NCBI GenBank assembly: GCA_016584305.1
Contig: JACEEZ010023466.1
Location: forward strand, 35,001 to 99,000
Reading direction: 5' to 3'
DNA from: Chionoecetes opilio
Taxonomy: Eukaryota > Arthropoda > Malacostraca > Decapoda > Majidae
DNA: 64,000 bases
Numbering within the stretch: position 1 is the first letter of the stretch; every line of letters begins with the position of its first letter. Below the pieces are notes generated by a model, which saw nothing but the letters and a program-made list of their open reading frames with translations, was not told the DNA's origin and did not search any database. The position numbers and the translations under genes were made by a program. Positions 51,169-62,920 of the stretch are shown piece after piece.

Positions 51169-52404
51169 TATATTACTATGTCCCGGTTCACACTTCACGT
51201 ATTTGCTACGTGCGTCTTGTTATCGTGACATCACCGTGACGTCTCGATGACGTTACCTCGTCTCACTGGTCACTCCCGCTCGCTATAATCAGAAAAAATT
51301 GCAGTATAAAACCGCCTTTCTTTCCTTACTTCCTCCCTTCTGTACCCCATGACACACCTATTACTCCCTTCACTATATCCCCCTTCACTCCCTGCCCTAC
51401 CTATATAGTGCTACAATCCCCTGACAACAGGCTATTGCAAAGGTTACAAGTGGAATCTGTATAGCGGGGTAGGTGTTGCCACATATTCTCCGGAATACGG
51501 AATACGGAACTCCGTTCCGAACATAATCTCCGTTCCGGTCATTGTATGGACCCCTCCATCTGCCTATCCATACTCCTGTCTCTCATCTCTCGCCATTCTT
51601 CCACTCCGACCTCTCCTACCACTACCTCCAACATTGTTCTAGCATACTCATACCCTTCACATTCCAGCATCAAGTGCTCCACGGTTTCGTCCACTCCTGT
51701 CACACACATCACACACACCTTGCTGCCACCATTCTTCCATCTGTACATATGACTATCTACCTCCAGCGACTTTGTCCTGGCTCTGAAGAGTAAATCCCCT
51801 CCATAGCCACCATCATAGAACCTTTCATACCGTGGCTGGTCCTTTCTCCTGTACTATTCCAGTGTTGATTTCTCACTCATTCCCCGCAGCCATCCTTCCT
51901 TCCCTTTCTCTTCCACTCTCCTATTTATTTCCCTTTTGCACACAGCCATACTCCCATGTCTCATCACTCCTGTTACAAACATTCTCAGTTCACCTGTCCA
52001 CCTTTCCACTTTTACTGAGTCTTTCATCCACTTCCCATACATATTCCAGTCCCAAACCTTACTTGCCCACTTGTTTTCATCCATTCGTTGCAGTATAGCT
52101 CTGTACCTCAGTCCTGCCTTTGCTATCCTCTCTCTGAACGTGCTCCATCCCATGTCTCCTCTGATCGCTTCCACTGCCACATACCTATTGGCACCTAATG
52201 CTATTCTGCCTCCTTTGTTCTGTGTTACTTCCAATCTGTCCAACTCCTTCCTAGACCACACCATACATAATGCTAGGGACTGCCACACCCTTCCATAGTC
52301 CTCTCACCACTTCATACTTGTTGGCCCGACATCTTGCCACACTGCCTAGCCTTCCAACTCACTGGTTGGACGAACTGCTAGGACGAAACTAAGCGTATAT
52401 TGAG

Positions 52405-52735
52405 AACATGACTGGGTCAGAACGAGTGTGAAAGTAACAATGAAATGCTGTGCAAACATACAAAATTTCATAGGTTAGGTTAGGTAGGTTAGGTTAGTTT
52501 AATGGTTTGATTAGGTTATTATTTGATGCTTTTACAAATGGAGGGTGTTTTTTCCAGTCAAAACGTCTAAAAAGTGTATTTTTAGAAATTTGTCATCACT
52601 TTTTTGAATTGCAAAAAACACACTTTTTTGAGGTTTTCACAGGAAAAAAAACTAAGTTATCTCCATTAGGAAAAGCATCACATATTAAGCGAAAAAAATT
52701 GAACTTGTCTGAAAATACTGCAACAGTCATAAAGT
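52405..52735. repeat. Interspersed repeat X, copy 2 (uninterrupted)
   Basis: Matches 20905-20995 plus 21641-21885. Provides the empty-site comparison for the MITE at 20996-21640. Confidence 0.8.
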
Positions 52736-52860
52736 ACATTTTTACCCGAAACTTGTTTGTCTTACCAGTTTTGATGTTTTTTTTTATTAATATTCTGTAG
52801 GAGTTGGAGGGCTCCACAGGCCTTACAGGTTACTTTATCTCTATTATTTTCGGCTCAGTA

Positions 52861-53479
52861 CAGGGAGGTCCCGAAGATACGAGCAGTTAGGTTCCACCTG
52901 GCATACTCGTGTAGCGAAATCTCGTATAACGAAACACATAACGAATGGTAAAATATAGGTGCCAGGACCATCAATTATAAAAAAAAAAAAAAAAAAAAAA
53001 AGACGTGTTTTTCAAGCTAAAATAAACTATAGCAAACACAACAAACAAACAGCGTCTATATTACCTACACTGTACTACCTATTCTGTAGAAAAAGCATTC
53101 TGAAAGAGAAAATAGCACACAAAATAACATAACTGCACATTAATTAAACATAAAACATGCACAACAAGCAAAAAAGACGTTGTACTAATGGGGCAGCACA
53201 CCTGGCTAATTACCACTAAATGTCAGGCCGCGTGTCTAAATGTCAATTACCCTTCAGGTCACGGCTTGCTAGGGGTGACCTGACTGGGGTCAACCAAACC
53301 CCCCTTTGTCCAGCCTGGGAGTGGTAGGGCGAGTATTTTGAACTTAATAATTTTACTCGCCCCAGTTTGAATGTCGTAGCATTGGATTTTCGATCTCGTA
53401 TATTGAAAATAAACCCTAATTTACACCTCGTATCATCGGAGTCTCGTATACTGAATGCTCGTATAACGGGACCTCCCTG
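52861..53479. mobile_element. pogo/mariner-type MITE
   Basis: Ends CAGGGAGGTCCCG (inverted at the right as CGGGACCTCCCTG), with TA at 52859-52860 and 53480-53481. Subterminal TCGTATA motifs occur at both ends. Non-coding. Confidence 0.88.
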
Positions 53480-53484
53480 TATAG

Positions 53485-56400
53485 CAGGGGTGGCCAACCT
53501 TTTGTGAGATATGATCTACTTTTTCTACAGTTACCCTGATGCGATCTACCAGCCTAAGATTCAAACATATTCCATAAATGTAACTGTAACAGTGTAACAT
53601 CTTAACTCCCACTCGAGGTATGAGAGAGAGAGAGAGAATATTTTTTTGCAGTAACTGCTACAATTATGATATAATAATTGTTAAAATACAATTACAGAGC
53701 ACACACTTACATTATTAATGAGATGATTGGCACTGCATGTTGTCTGCTAACTTGGTGTAGTTAGGGCTGTAGTTGGTGATTGCTAGCTTTAAGCAGGCAT
53801 CCAGGTGTTCATCTGACAGTGTTGATCGGTATTTTGATTTGATATATTTCAGGTGTGAAAATGTTGATTCACAGAGGTAGGTTGAACCAAAAAAAGCTGT
53901 TAGGTACATGGAACATTTTCTGACATTAGGATACTTTTCTTCACTGAGAAGGTTCCAGAAACTGCCTCCTGTTGCCATGGATTTGATCTGAATATCATTT
54001 TGCAGTTTCAAAATCTCATTTTCAACTTCAGATGTATCCATGTTAAATAATGAGGCCATTCTAGATGCAATATCTTCAACATCTGTGCCTTTACCAAAGG
54101 GAAAACACATGTATGTTGCAACACGTTCCACTGCTGCTATATCTTGAAAACGCCTGTCAAAATCTGAGGCGAGGTTTTGTACCTGTTCAGTATAGCGACC
54201 ACTGTTAAACTGATCACATTGTTTACCTTGATTTTCCAGTTCTGACATCATATTTCTGAAATTTCTCAGTGCATGTTGCTGTAGCTGTGAAGAGACTAGT
54301 TTTAGTTTCTGCTTGAATGCTGTCACAGCACTAATCATTTCAACTATAGTTTTATCTTTTCCTTGCAAATCTAAGTTCAGTTCATTCAACATACCAGTTA
54401 TGTCTACTAAGAATGCTAAATCCAGCAGCCATTCTTCATTGTCAATGTGGGGGTGATGAGAAGGCCGATCTTTTGAGGCCAAAAACACTTATTTCAGGTA
54501 GCAGATCTCTAAATCTTTGGAGAAATTTACCTCTGCTTAACCACCTGACATCTGTATGCAACAACAGATCAGAGTGTTCTGCTTCACTTTCTTGTAACTG
54601 ACTTCGAAACAGTCGCCTCTGAAGACTTCTGGCCCAAATTGAATTTACAATTTTGAAAGAAATGTCCATGACTTCTGTCATATTCAACATTTTACCACAA
54701 AGTGCTTGTTGATGAATGACACAATGATAATTAAAGAAGTCAGGAAATCTATGGCCATCACAATGCAAAGGGCAATGAACCCATTGGTTCGACCAATCAT
54801 CGCTGGTGCTCCATCAGTTGTCATTGATACGAGCTTGTTTACTGGCAAGTGTGTCTTGTTGACAAAATCACTGAAAGTGTGAAAAATGTCCTCACCTCGG
54901 GTTTTTCCTTTTAATGGTAGAACCTTTAGTAATTCCTCCTTTGTGCTCAGATCTTTGAACACCATTCTAATGAAAATGCACAGTTGTGATGTATCGATCA
55001 TGTCAGTAGTTTCATCAAACTGCAATGAAAAGAAGACACACTCACGTATGTCCTTGTTCAGTTGTTCACCCAAATCCTCAGCCATAAATTCACAGCGCCT
55101 CATAACAGTGTTTCTTGATAACTGAACTTCTTTAATAGCAGACATAATTTCAGACTTGTTTTTGAAATTTTCAAACAATGATTCTGCTGCTTCTAGAAAA
55201 GCCTCCTTGAATGTTTCTCCATCCTGAAACGGTTTTTTGTGCTTTGCGAGTACTCGGCTCACCTTGAACGATGCAATGGTTGCTGCCATTGATTTTGAAG
55301 TCGCTCCTGTAAAAAGGGCTTGTTGTGCTGAAAGCTGTGCCTTTAGTTCTCGAATTTTCCTTTTTCGTAGCTCACTTTTGGGAGGAAAATCACTGTCATA
55401 CTTCTTGTGAAGACTTTTGAAATGCCTTTCAAGATTTCCTTTCTTCGCCAGTGCTGGGGATACATGACATATCAGACACACACTTCGAATTGTTCAAGGT
55501 AAAAAAATAATCTTCCTCCCACTCACTGTGAAAATGGTAAGTTTTACTTTTTTTAGCACTCGATCCAGCTCCAGCACTACTCATTTTGGTTCAGTTGATG
55601 TCTAATAACCTGTTAATAACCTGTTCGAAAACGAAAACGTATTACACGGGCGAGTTTTGCTTCAGCACTAGTCACTGATGTGTACTGGTTGACGCTGCTG
55701 TTCGCAGGAAATACGTAATGTAAACAGCACTTTACAACTGATGTAATGAAAGTAAACTAAAATAAATGCAGCTTTTTCCGTCCTTAATATTGACTATGTG
55801 GAATATTTCATTATTACGTGACTATTTCAAGCCGTCAGAACATTTCTTTACGAGACACTGATCCCAACACCCCTACACGTCCAACGTTTGCTGAAAACTG
55901 TGGAGGCTTGCGGGGGGAACAGAGATGCCAATTAATATTTGCGTTGACACTTATCAATATGATTCACGGGTGTAGACAAGACACCCTAACTCTGAGTAAA
56001 CTTTTTATTTCACAGTCATCAGTATTTGTAAACTAACAAAAGCACACACTGGCCCTACAAGTAATGACAATTTATAAATCAGGTTTAACAGCAATCACCT
56101 ATCACCTTCCTGTTACGAACGCGTACGGTTCCTGTCCACTGGTACGAACGCGTACGGTTCCTGTCCACTGGTCAGTTTCCGCCAATCCCCCCCAGGCTTA
56201 AAGGCTGCCAGTGCATGATAACACAGGAGTAGTCTGTCTTTATAAATAATTGTATGCAATGTATGGTGGTCAGACATGTCCATCATTATGAATATAAATA
56301 TAACTTATTCCCAGAAAAAAAGAGAACTATAATAATCCAAGTATCATGAGTACTTGGATATGCTATTGCAGCTATTTGCATGGCAACTTCTGAAGGACGA

Positions 56401-56486
56401 ATTATTAACAGGTACAGTAGTGTGATCGACATAAAACAGGCTTGTGATCGACCAGTCGATCGCGATCGACTGGTTGGCCACCCCTG
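53485..56486 (-). mobile_element. hAT transposon with frameshifted transposase
   Basis: 3002 bases. TIRs are CAGGGGTGGCCAACC. A perfect 8-bp TSD CTGTATAG lies at 53477-53484 and 56487-56494. The left TSD overlaps the right end of the MITE at 52861-53479. Transposase remnant on the minus strand. The right subterminal region is rich in GATCGAC. Confidence 0.93.
53715..55584 (-). pseudogene. hAT transposase (ZBED/GTF2IRD2-like), frameshifted
   Basis: Probable ATG at 55584. A BED-type zinc finger follows (CLICH ... NLERHFKSLH), then FKEAFLEAAESLFENFKNK, the catalytic-region FSLQFDETTDM, MTTDGAPAMIGRTNGF, HCVIHQQALCGKML, TDVRWLSRGKFLQRF, and the hAT dimerisation motif YPNVRKCSMYLTAFFGSTYL then CESTFSHLKYIKSKYRSTL. 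At least three frameshifts (about 55485, 54720-54768 and 54460) disrupt it, while few internal stops are present. That suggests recent inactivation or sequencing indels. The stop is at 53715. Confidence 0.88.
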
Positions 56487-56493
56487 CTGTATA

Positions 56494-56931
56494 GGTATTA
56501 TTCCAGAAAAACACCTGTCTCACTACGAAGGACACCTATGTGTTATATGAGATGCCTTCTGCATATACAAGACACTGGTGTATTGCTTTTCTGTTGGAAA
56601 TCACTCATTCCTGAGATATTAATTTCTTAATATATTTTAACTACGCTGTAATATAACTAACTAAATTGTTTAATAACCAGTGGTTACACTTAAAAATTAT
56701 AATGAAAAAAAAACTGGTCTTACTGCGGGGTGGAACCACGCAGCGTGGGTCCCTAGCGGGTAGAGGTACGCCCCCCACCGCCAAGGCTGTTATTACCGTT
56801 ATTACCAAAAAAAAAACCTAATGATTTGTGACAGAAACGGTTAACAGACTAATTCCAAACACACCAAAACTTACCAGAAACAAATAGTTTCGTCCACCAA
56901 AGTGAGACAGGTGTTTTTCTGGAAATTTACC
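56494..56931. mobile_element. Inverted-repeat element, GGTA family C copy
   Basis: Ends GGTATTATTCCAGAAAAACA and, inverted, GGTAAATTTCCAGAAAAACA. It shares the subterminal TTCGTCCACCAAAG and AACGGTTAACAGACTAATTC blocks with 34465-37450. The left TSD of the neighbouring hAT element touches its first base. Its own TSD is unclear. Confidence 0.75.
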
Positions 56932-59919
56932 TCAATATATTGTGCAATAGTTATTTACTTCCGGAAACTCAAGTTTCAAAGATGGTGGCAAGTTTTCAAA
57001 GTCTAACACATATTGTGGAAATTTATGTCACAAACACATATTTATTTGAGGTCTTACCTATAGAAACCCATTGTCTATCTCATCCCGACACAATACCCCA
57101 ACTAGTCAACTAACTAGGATACTTATCGGTGGATAGTAGGGTTGAATTGGTTGTAGGTCTTATCAATACTGCAATGTCTTGTTATTCGAAGTAGTCAGCG
57201 TGATCGAGGCCGCCGGTGAAGGGCGGAGGCGGAGGCGTTATTGTGGTGGGCGTCAAGTGGTTCATCAAACCATCACGGCGTGGTGATTATAATCACTGTG
57301 TTGAATTTAACACTTATATGTACAAAATGAACGTATGTACAGTTCTTCTCGTTATAATCAGAGAAGAGATGTTAATCCCGTGGGGGCTGGAATGATACTA
57401 AAATCTAAGCCAGCGGCGGTGATCGGCCGCACAAATCCTACCTACACGTGTCAAATCGTCGGTGGCGGCGAGGCACCCCTACCAATACCTGCCACGTATA
57501 CACGCAGGATAGGAGCAATATTATAACGATGACCAATAGCCAGTCGCTCCAAATAAAGGTGTTAATATAAGGTGCAAATGCTTAATAACCACTGGGAATG
57601 CTCATTTATATTATCCCAGTACTTATCATTTACTTAAATTACCTTAATTAATACCCATTACCATTATAACTACGTATACCTATATATACATCCCTACGCA
57701 CCCCCTATGATGAGCGGACAATACCTCCCTCACAAGGGGGGGGGGGGAACAAACCCACCACTCTACCAATTATTGAGTGGGTGGTTGGTGGATAATTTCC
57801 ACACATATTATCGCATCTCGAACCAACTCCTTGAGGTCTGGAACCTTCCATGTGTCCATTCCGTTTATACTTCATGATATAAACAAGCATGGCGTGCATA
57901 TGTTAATTCAGCAGACGTATTCCGCTTCCTAAAAAGAATCTTCTGTATCTCTGAAAGTATTTATTTGCAACGGAAACTCAAAGCGAGAAAGTTTCTCAGA
58001 ATCTAATAAGTTAAACAGAAACCATACTCCCAATTATGTAGGGAATTTTGGTCCAATAGTAAAATAATATGTACCTTTTTTCTTGATACTATTAATAACT
58101 AAATCAAACCCCATTTATAACCTAACCTGACCTAATTCAATCTTATCCAACTTCTTTTGGTAGAAATAACTTAAATTTTTCATTAAACTTGAGGTGAGAG
58201 GGGGTATTGTGTTGCTGTGAAAATCTGCCTGGGTATAATTATTACTTACTCCTCCAACTGAGACCCAGCCGTGTTACGACAACAAAGGATGGATAATTTA
58301 GATTATAAGTAGCTGCCACCAGTTCAAGATTTAGGCTTAAGGTCTAACACTTGAACAGAATGTTAATGTTTATCATCAAGATAGTAACGTGGATTTGATA
58401 TTTTTCATATGAATATTTTACCGAGTTAACACGGAATTAATTTTGGAGGTCTGTGAATAAGTATTTCCGCAACACACCGTGTATGTCACCTGGGTTGATG
58501 ACTACATAGAATCAGTCATATGAATTCAGATTTATTAATGGCAAGCGCACGTCTCCATGGAAGATTTCACTATAGACTAATGTAACATTTGGCAAATACT
58601 AGGAGGAAATATTATATGAAGGTGTCTGGATCTAAAAACGAACACATGTGGAGAGAATGATTTGATACTCGGAAACTACACGTACACTTCGGGTAAGATT
58701 CTACCACCTCCGATCACTACAAATGTTTCAATGTTCCTTCATAAGATGAATTGTCGTGGATGAACGCAACGCCGTTTCACGAAATAGTTTTGTTTTTTTC
58801 GTGGAAGTCACTGAGGGACACCCCACTGTTCCTTCACATACACTATGAGGTATTACTCATCTTAATGTGGTGTTTTTCCTATTCTTTCCACTTAACTACC
58901 ACCATAAATAATCATAACAGCCTGACTAATTAGGAAATAAAGAAGGAATGTACGAATAGTGTATGTCTGTGTTAACCATGTGACCGCCACTTCAATGTTG
59001 AGTTGCTGAGAGAGGTGCCTGTATAGACGAGAGAGGAGAAGTCATGTCTCAATTAACACGGCAATGATTGATACGCGGACTACTCAGTAATAAGTAGCTG
59101 TCCTAGTATTTGAAATTACACCAAATATATAAAGCGTAAAGGGTGGGGAGGGAGAGAAAACAATATTACGTCTTACCTGTATAGACGAGAGAGGAGAAGT
59201 GAGCCTCATGGCTTGGACCAGTGTTGCGGTGAGGGCCGCGCGGGAAAGGGAGGCGGCGTTCGGATGTTATCTCACTGACTTAATAGCATGGATATTGAAC
59301 GATCAGCACCCAGGGTGGAATATGGGAGCAAAAGGAATACTTTAGGACTAACAGTGTAATAAAGACTTTTACTTGATGAGAAAAATTTGACTGGAAAGAG
59401 CAATTTACCTCTCGTTATTAACTCAAAACCCAATGGCATATTCGCATCACTCTCTCACGGTGAAATAGTTTGAGAATGTTCTAAGGAAAGGAAAGGCGTT
59501 CATAATTTTAGCGTTATCACGTAAGACTTCTGAGGTCCACTGCTTATGGACGGTCTGTACTCTGAACTCTCAAATATCCTAAGAATTGGATGGGGTTGAC
59601 CAATAGATTGACGTTGTTATTGGACTTCGGGGAAATGTGTTCTATGATAAAACACCTTCCGCGAATTTAAATATCCGCAGAGATAACTGGTTTGAGTTGG
59701 TTTTTCTGAGGGGGGGGGGTGAGAGAACGAACGATGGAAGAGACGGAAGGAGAAAGAAAGAAGGGGGGGGAGAAAGAAAGAAAGAACATGAAAGAACTTA
59801 TCAGAAATAAAATTCACCACCTAAACCACTGTACCTATGCTCACTTAGCCTAGAATAAAGAAAGAAATTGTTCTTAAGACATTTCCCATCTCGGGATACA
59901 TTATACTTGATATTGGCAT
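56932..59919. other. Intergenic or intronic, no confirmed gene
   Basis: No domain-bearing ORF. A 25-bp direct repeat (CCTGTATAGACGAGAGAGGA then GAAGT) occurs at about 59017 and 59174. G-runs lie near 57737 and 59710. A possible minus-strand first exon is discussed in the findings. Confidence 0.5.
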
Positions 59920-59924
59920 TGCCC

Positions 59925-60105
59925 GTCAGGGTGGCAAGGTTGGTAGAGATGTGAGTTCGCAATGTGCAGCGTCCCTGTGCATTCGGTCAGCGGTTCGAGT
60001 CCGCCTAGTTCGTGCTGACGTGGCGGCGCTTTGTATAGTCAATAACCTTGTAGTTGGTACTTGCAAAGTGTCTAGATAGGATGAAAATCTTATCTTATCT
60101 AATAT
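59925..60105 (+). mobile_element. tRNA-derived SINE
   Basis: A-box TGGCAAGGTTGG (59932-59943) and B-box GGTTCGAGTCC (59992-60002) at tRNA spacing, followed by a unique body and a (TTATC)n tail near 60089-60100. Confidence 0.7.
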
Positions 60106-60146
60106 TGGCATTACAGTATAAGAAGATTAATTGATTTCTGCCTAAA

Positions 60147-60268
60147 ACTACACCTTTTCACTCTCAAATTAAAACAACTGAACTTCAAATCAAAACAACT
60201 GAACTTGAAATTAAAAGTGAATCTCAAATTTAAACAGTTGTTTCAATTTGAGAGTGAAAGGGTGTAGT
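60147..60268. mobile_element. Small hairpin MITE
   Basis: Inverted ends ACTACACCTTTTCACTCTCA and the reverse (with CCC for CCTTT differences), enclosing AACTGAACTT repeats. About 122 bases. TSD not resolved. Confidence 0.6.
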
Positions 60269-60362
60269 GCCAAATCCATTCAAAACACTACAAAACTATT
60301 CAGAAATAAGTGGTGTCATCTTCAAAAATTGTGGTAATCAAGAAGTAAATACTGTAGACCAT

Positions 60363-62812
60363 AATGAGCGTTCCAAGTCTCCTTCTCGGGCGAGTGCTAT
60401 TCGAACAGCAGATGGGCGCCTCGTGTCAGACATGGATGGGCAGATGGCTCGTTGGGCTGAGTACTTTGGGCAGTTGTTCACGGTGGACCCTCCAACTGAG
60501 CAGCTTCACACCACTGGGTTACAGGCAGTGGATGCCGATCCTCCCATTGACGAAACCGCACCCTCTCTTGGTGAAGTCAGAGAGGCTGTAGCAAAGTTGA
60601 GGGGTGGAAAGGCAGCTGGTGTTTGTAATATCAGTGCGGAGCTCCTCAAAGCTGGGGGTGAGGCCATGATCCGCGGGTTACATGCCGTCCTGACTGCCGT
60701 GTGGCAATCAGGTACCATTCCCCCTGACTGGAAAAGGGGGCTGGTCGTCCCTATCTGGAAAGGGAAAGGGGACCGTCAGGACTGCAACAATTACCGCGGT
60801 ATTACACTGTTCAGCGTACCAGGCAAGGTGCTTGCCCATCTATTGCTGACACGGATTCGCAGTCATCTGGTGAAGCATCAGAGACCTCAGCACTGTCAGC
60901 AGTCTGGGTTCACGCCTGGTAAGTCAACAACGGACCGTATCCTAGCGCTTCGTGTCCTGGTGGAACGCCGATGTGAGTTTCGACGGGATGCTTGCAGCCT
61001 ATGTTGATCTCAAGAAGGCGTTTGACTCAGTGCATCGTGAGTCATTCTGGGATCTTCTACGACTTCGAGGGATTCCTGCAAGGACTATTGGTTTGATAAC
61101 TGGTCTGTATTCTGGGATTGAGAGTGCTGTGAAGTGTGGGGCAGGTGTATCCAGCTTCTTTTCTGTGAATACAGGAGTGAGGCAAGGGTGCGTCCTTGCC
61201 CCATCACTTTTCAACGCTTGTATGGACTGGGTATTGGACAAGGTTGTAGATCAAAGTGATTGTGGAGCATCCGTCGGCAACACCAAGATCACTGATCTTG
61301 TTTTTGCCGATGATGCAGTAATCTTTGCTGAGTCGCTGGAGGTCCTGGTGATGGCTCTCGAGGCGCTGCACGAGGAGGCAAAGCCTTTGGGACTTGAGGT
61401 CTCCTGGCTCAAGACCAAGGTCCATGTGTTTGGAGACTTACTAGATGAAGCAGTACAGTCTGTTCATGCATGTGGCGAGGACATTGAGATCTTGGAAAGT
61501 TTTACATACCTTGGTAGCGCAGTCCATAATGACGGCGGGTCACGTCAAGAAGTCTTACAGCGGATTGGCATAGCCCACGGTGTTATGGACTCGCTCAGCG
61601 GGAGTATTTGGCGTTGTCGGTACCTGTGCAGGAGGACAAAGATCCGGATCTTCAAGTCGCTTGTGATCCCTGTCTTACTCTATGGTTGTGAGACATGGAC
61701 ACTAAATAGTGACTTGAAGAAACGAATCAATGCCTTTGGTAATACAGTAAAAGCCTTATAACTCGGCACAATAGGGGCTCTGGCCCTTGCCGAGTTATTC
61801 AATGTGCCGAGTTATGCAATGTCCTCCTCTGATACGGGTATAAGAAAAAATAAATAAAATAATAAATAAATAAATAAATAAATACAGTACTGTAAAAGCA
61901 TAAAAACTACACTTACCAATGAACGGGTAGCAGCAGGCATGTAATCAAAGGAGAGGGGAGCCTTGTTGTAACATGTAGAAGATGTTAGGGGGACTCAGTC
62001 GCATTTTAACACTGGTATCACTTTAATCACTTTATAATCACAACTCTGTACTGTATTGTAAACAGTACTGTACCTGTACAACTTAATTTTACATCACTTG
62101 AGCACTTAATTACTGCAACACTATGCCCTGTCCATTAACTCTACCTTCGACTGCGAGTGCATGGGAGGACACAGGTGGCGGCATGAGCCTCTAATCACAG
62201 GCGTCACTATAAGAATCCTGCTTGCGCCACCACGGGCGAGGGCCAACCATCACAGCCCTCGAGTGAGCCTTCAGGGCCTACCATCCCACCCCTGGAGGTC
62301 ACTGCCTACACGCGCTATAGACAAAGGTGAAAAAAGACGAAAAAAAGAAGAAGAAAAACATTGTCTTTGCCATGCCGAGTTATATCAAATTCCGAGTTAT
62401 ACAGTGCCGAGTTATAAGGCTTTTACTGTAAGTGTCTTCGCAGAATCATGGGGTATCGCTGGGATGATTACGTGTCAAATCAGCGATTGCACCGTGAGAC
62501 TGAATCAAGGCCTATTACCTGCATAGTCCGTCAGCGCCAACTTCGGCTATATGGGCATGTGGCACGCTACCCTGAAACCGATCCTTCCCATCGGGTTGTA
62601 TCTGTAAGAGACAATCCGGCGTGGAGGAGGCCAAGGGGGCGCCCACAAGGCTCGTGGCTGGGGCAAGTTGATGTTTCTTGTTGAGAGCTGTTTGGTATGG
62701 GAAAGGAGCCTGCATGGGAACTCGCGCGTGGTGACCCCCGGGAGTGGCGTCGTAGGGTGGGCGAGGCGACGCCCCCCCCGGCGTATGCCCCCAATGATGA
62801 TTGATTGATGAT
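60363..62812 (+). mobile_element. RTE-like LINE (sister of 35479-36886), split by a MITE
   Basis: Encodes SAIRTADGRLVSDMDGQMAR, GLVVPIWKGKGDRQDCNNYR, FTPGKSTTDRILALR, VDLKKAFDSVHRE, GVRQGCVLAPSLFNACM, LVFADDAVIF and GCETWTLNSDLKKR. After the MITE it reads RRIMGYRWDDYVSNQRLH and RPRGRPQGSWLGQVD. A two-base deletion near 61000 and a TGA at about 62681 inactivate it. The tail is (TGAT)n. GACCAT at 60357-60362 and 62813-62818 is a possible short TSD. It has more of the 5' part than the other copy. Confidence 0.88.
61745..62428. mobile_element. Tc1/mariner-type MITE inside the LINE
   Basis: Perfect TIRs CAGTAAAAGCCTTATAACTC, TA at 61743-61744 and 62429-62430. Removing the element and one TA restores the LINE reading frame (FGN then KCLRR). 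AT-rich, non-coding interior. Confidence 0.92.
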
Positions 62813-62920
62813 GACCATGTAGAAGCCATGATATACTATTTCCTCCGAATCCATTAATTTCAAAGAGAAAGCTTTATAAGGAAGAAAAGTCATAGGATCT
62901 TTGAGTTATAGGATTAAAAG

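Larger units (their letters stand above)
50338..51550. mobile_element. Inverted-repeat element with 10-bp TSD carrying a PHD-finger ORF
   Basis: Ends GGTCCATACAATAACCGGAA and, inverted, GGTCCATACAATGACCGGAA, followed by repeated CGGAACGGAG motifs. The 10-bp target duplication CTCCATCTGC lies directly outside the left end and one base outside the right end. Host LINE coding sequence resumes on both sides. A 9-10-bp TSD with long TIRs suggests a Mutator-like element. It contains a SINE-like piece, a TAC microsatellite and the ORF at 50902-51168. Confidence 0.8.
50028..52372 (-). mobile_element. 5'-truncated LINE (sister of 43456-48916), interrupted
   Basis: Minus strand: RYRAILQRMDENKW, GDMGWSTFRERIAKAGLRY and CVMCVTGVDETVEHLMLEC (52288-51550). 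After the inserted element the frame resumes QMEYLLGLCAEWRSD (50337 down). The 3' end GGGTGACTCCTAACTCAA... matches the other copy. 5' end near 52372. Confidence 0.85.
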
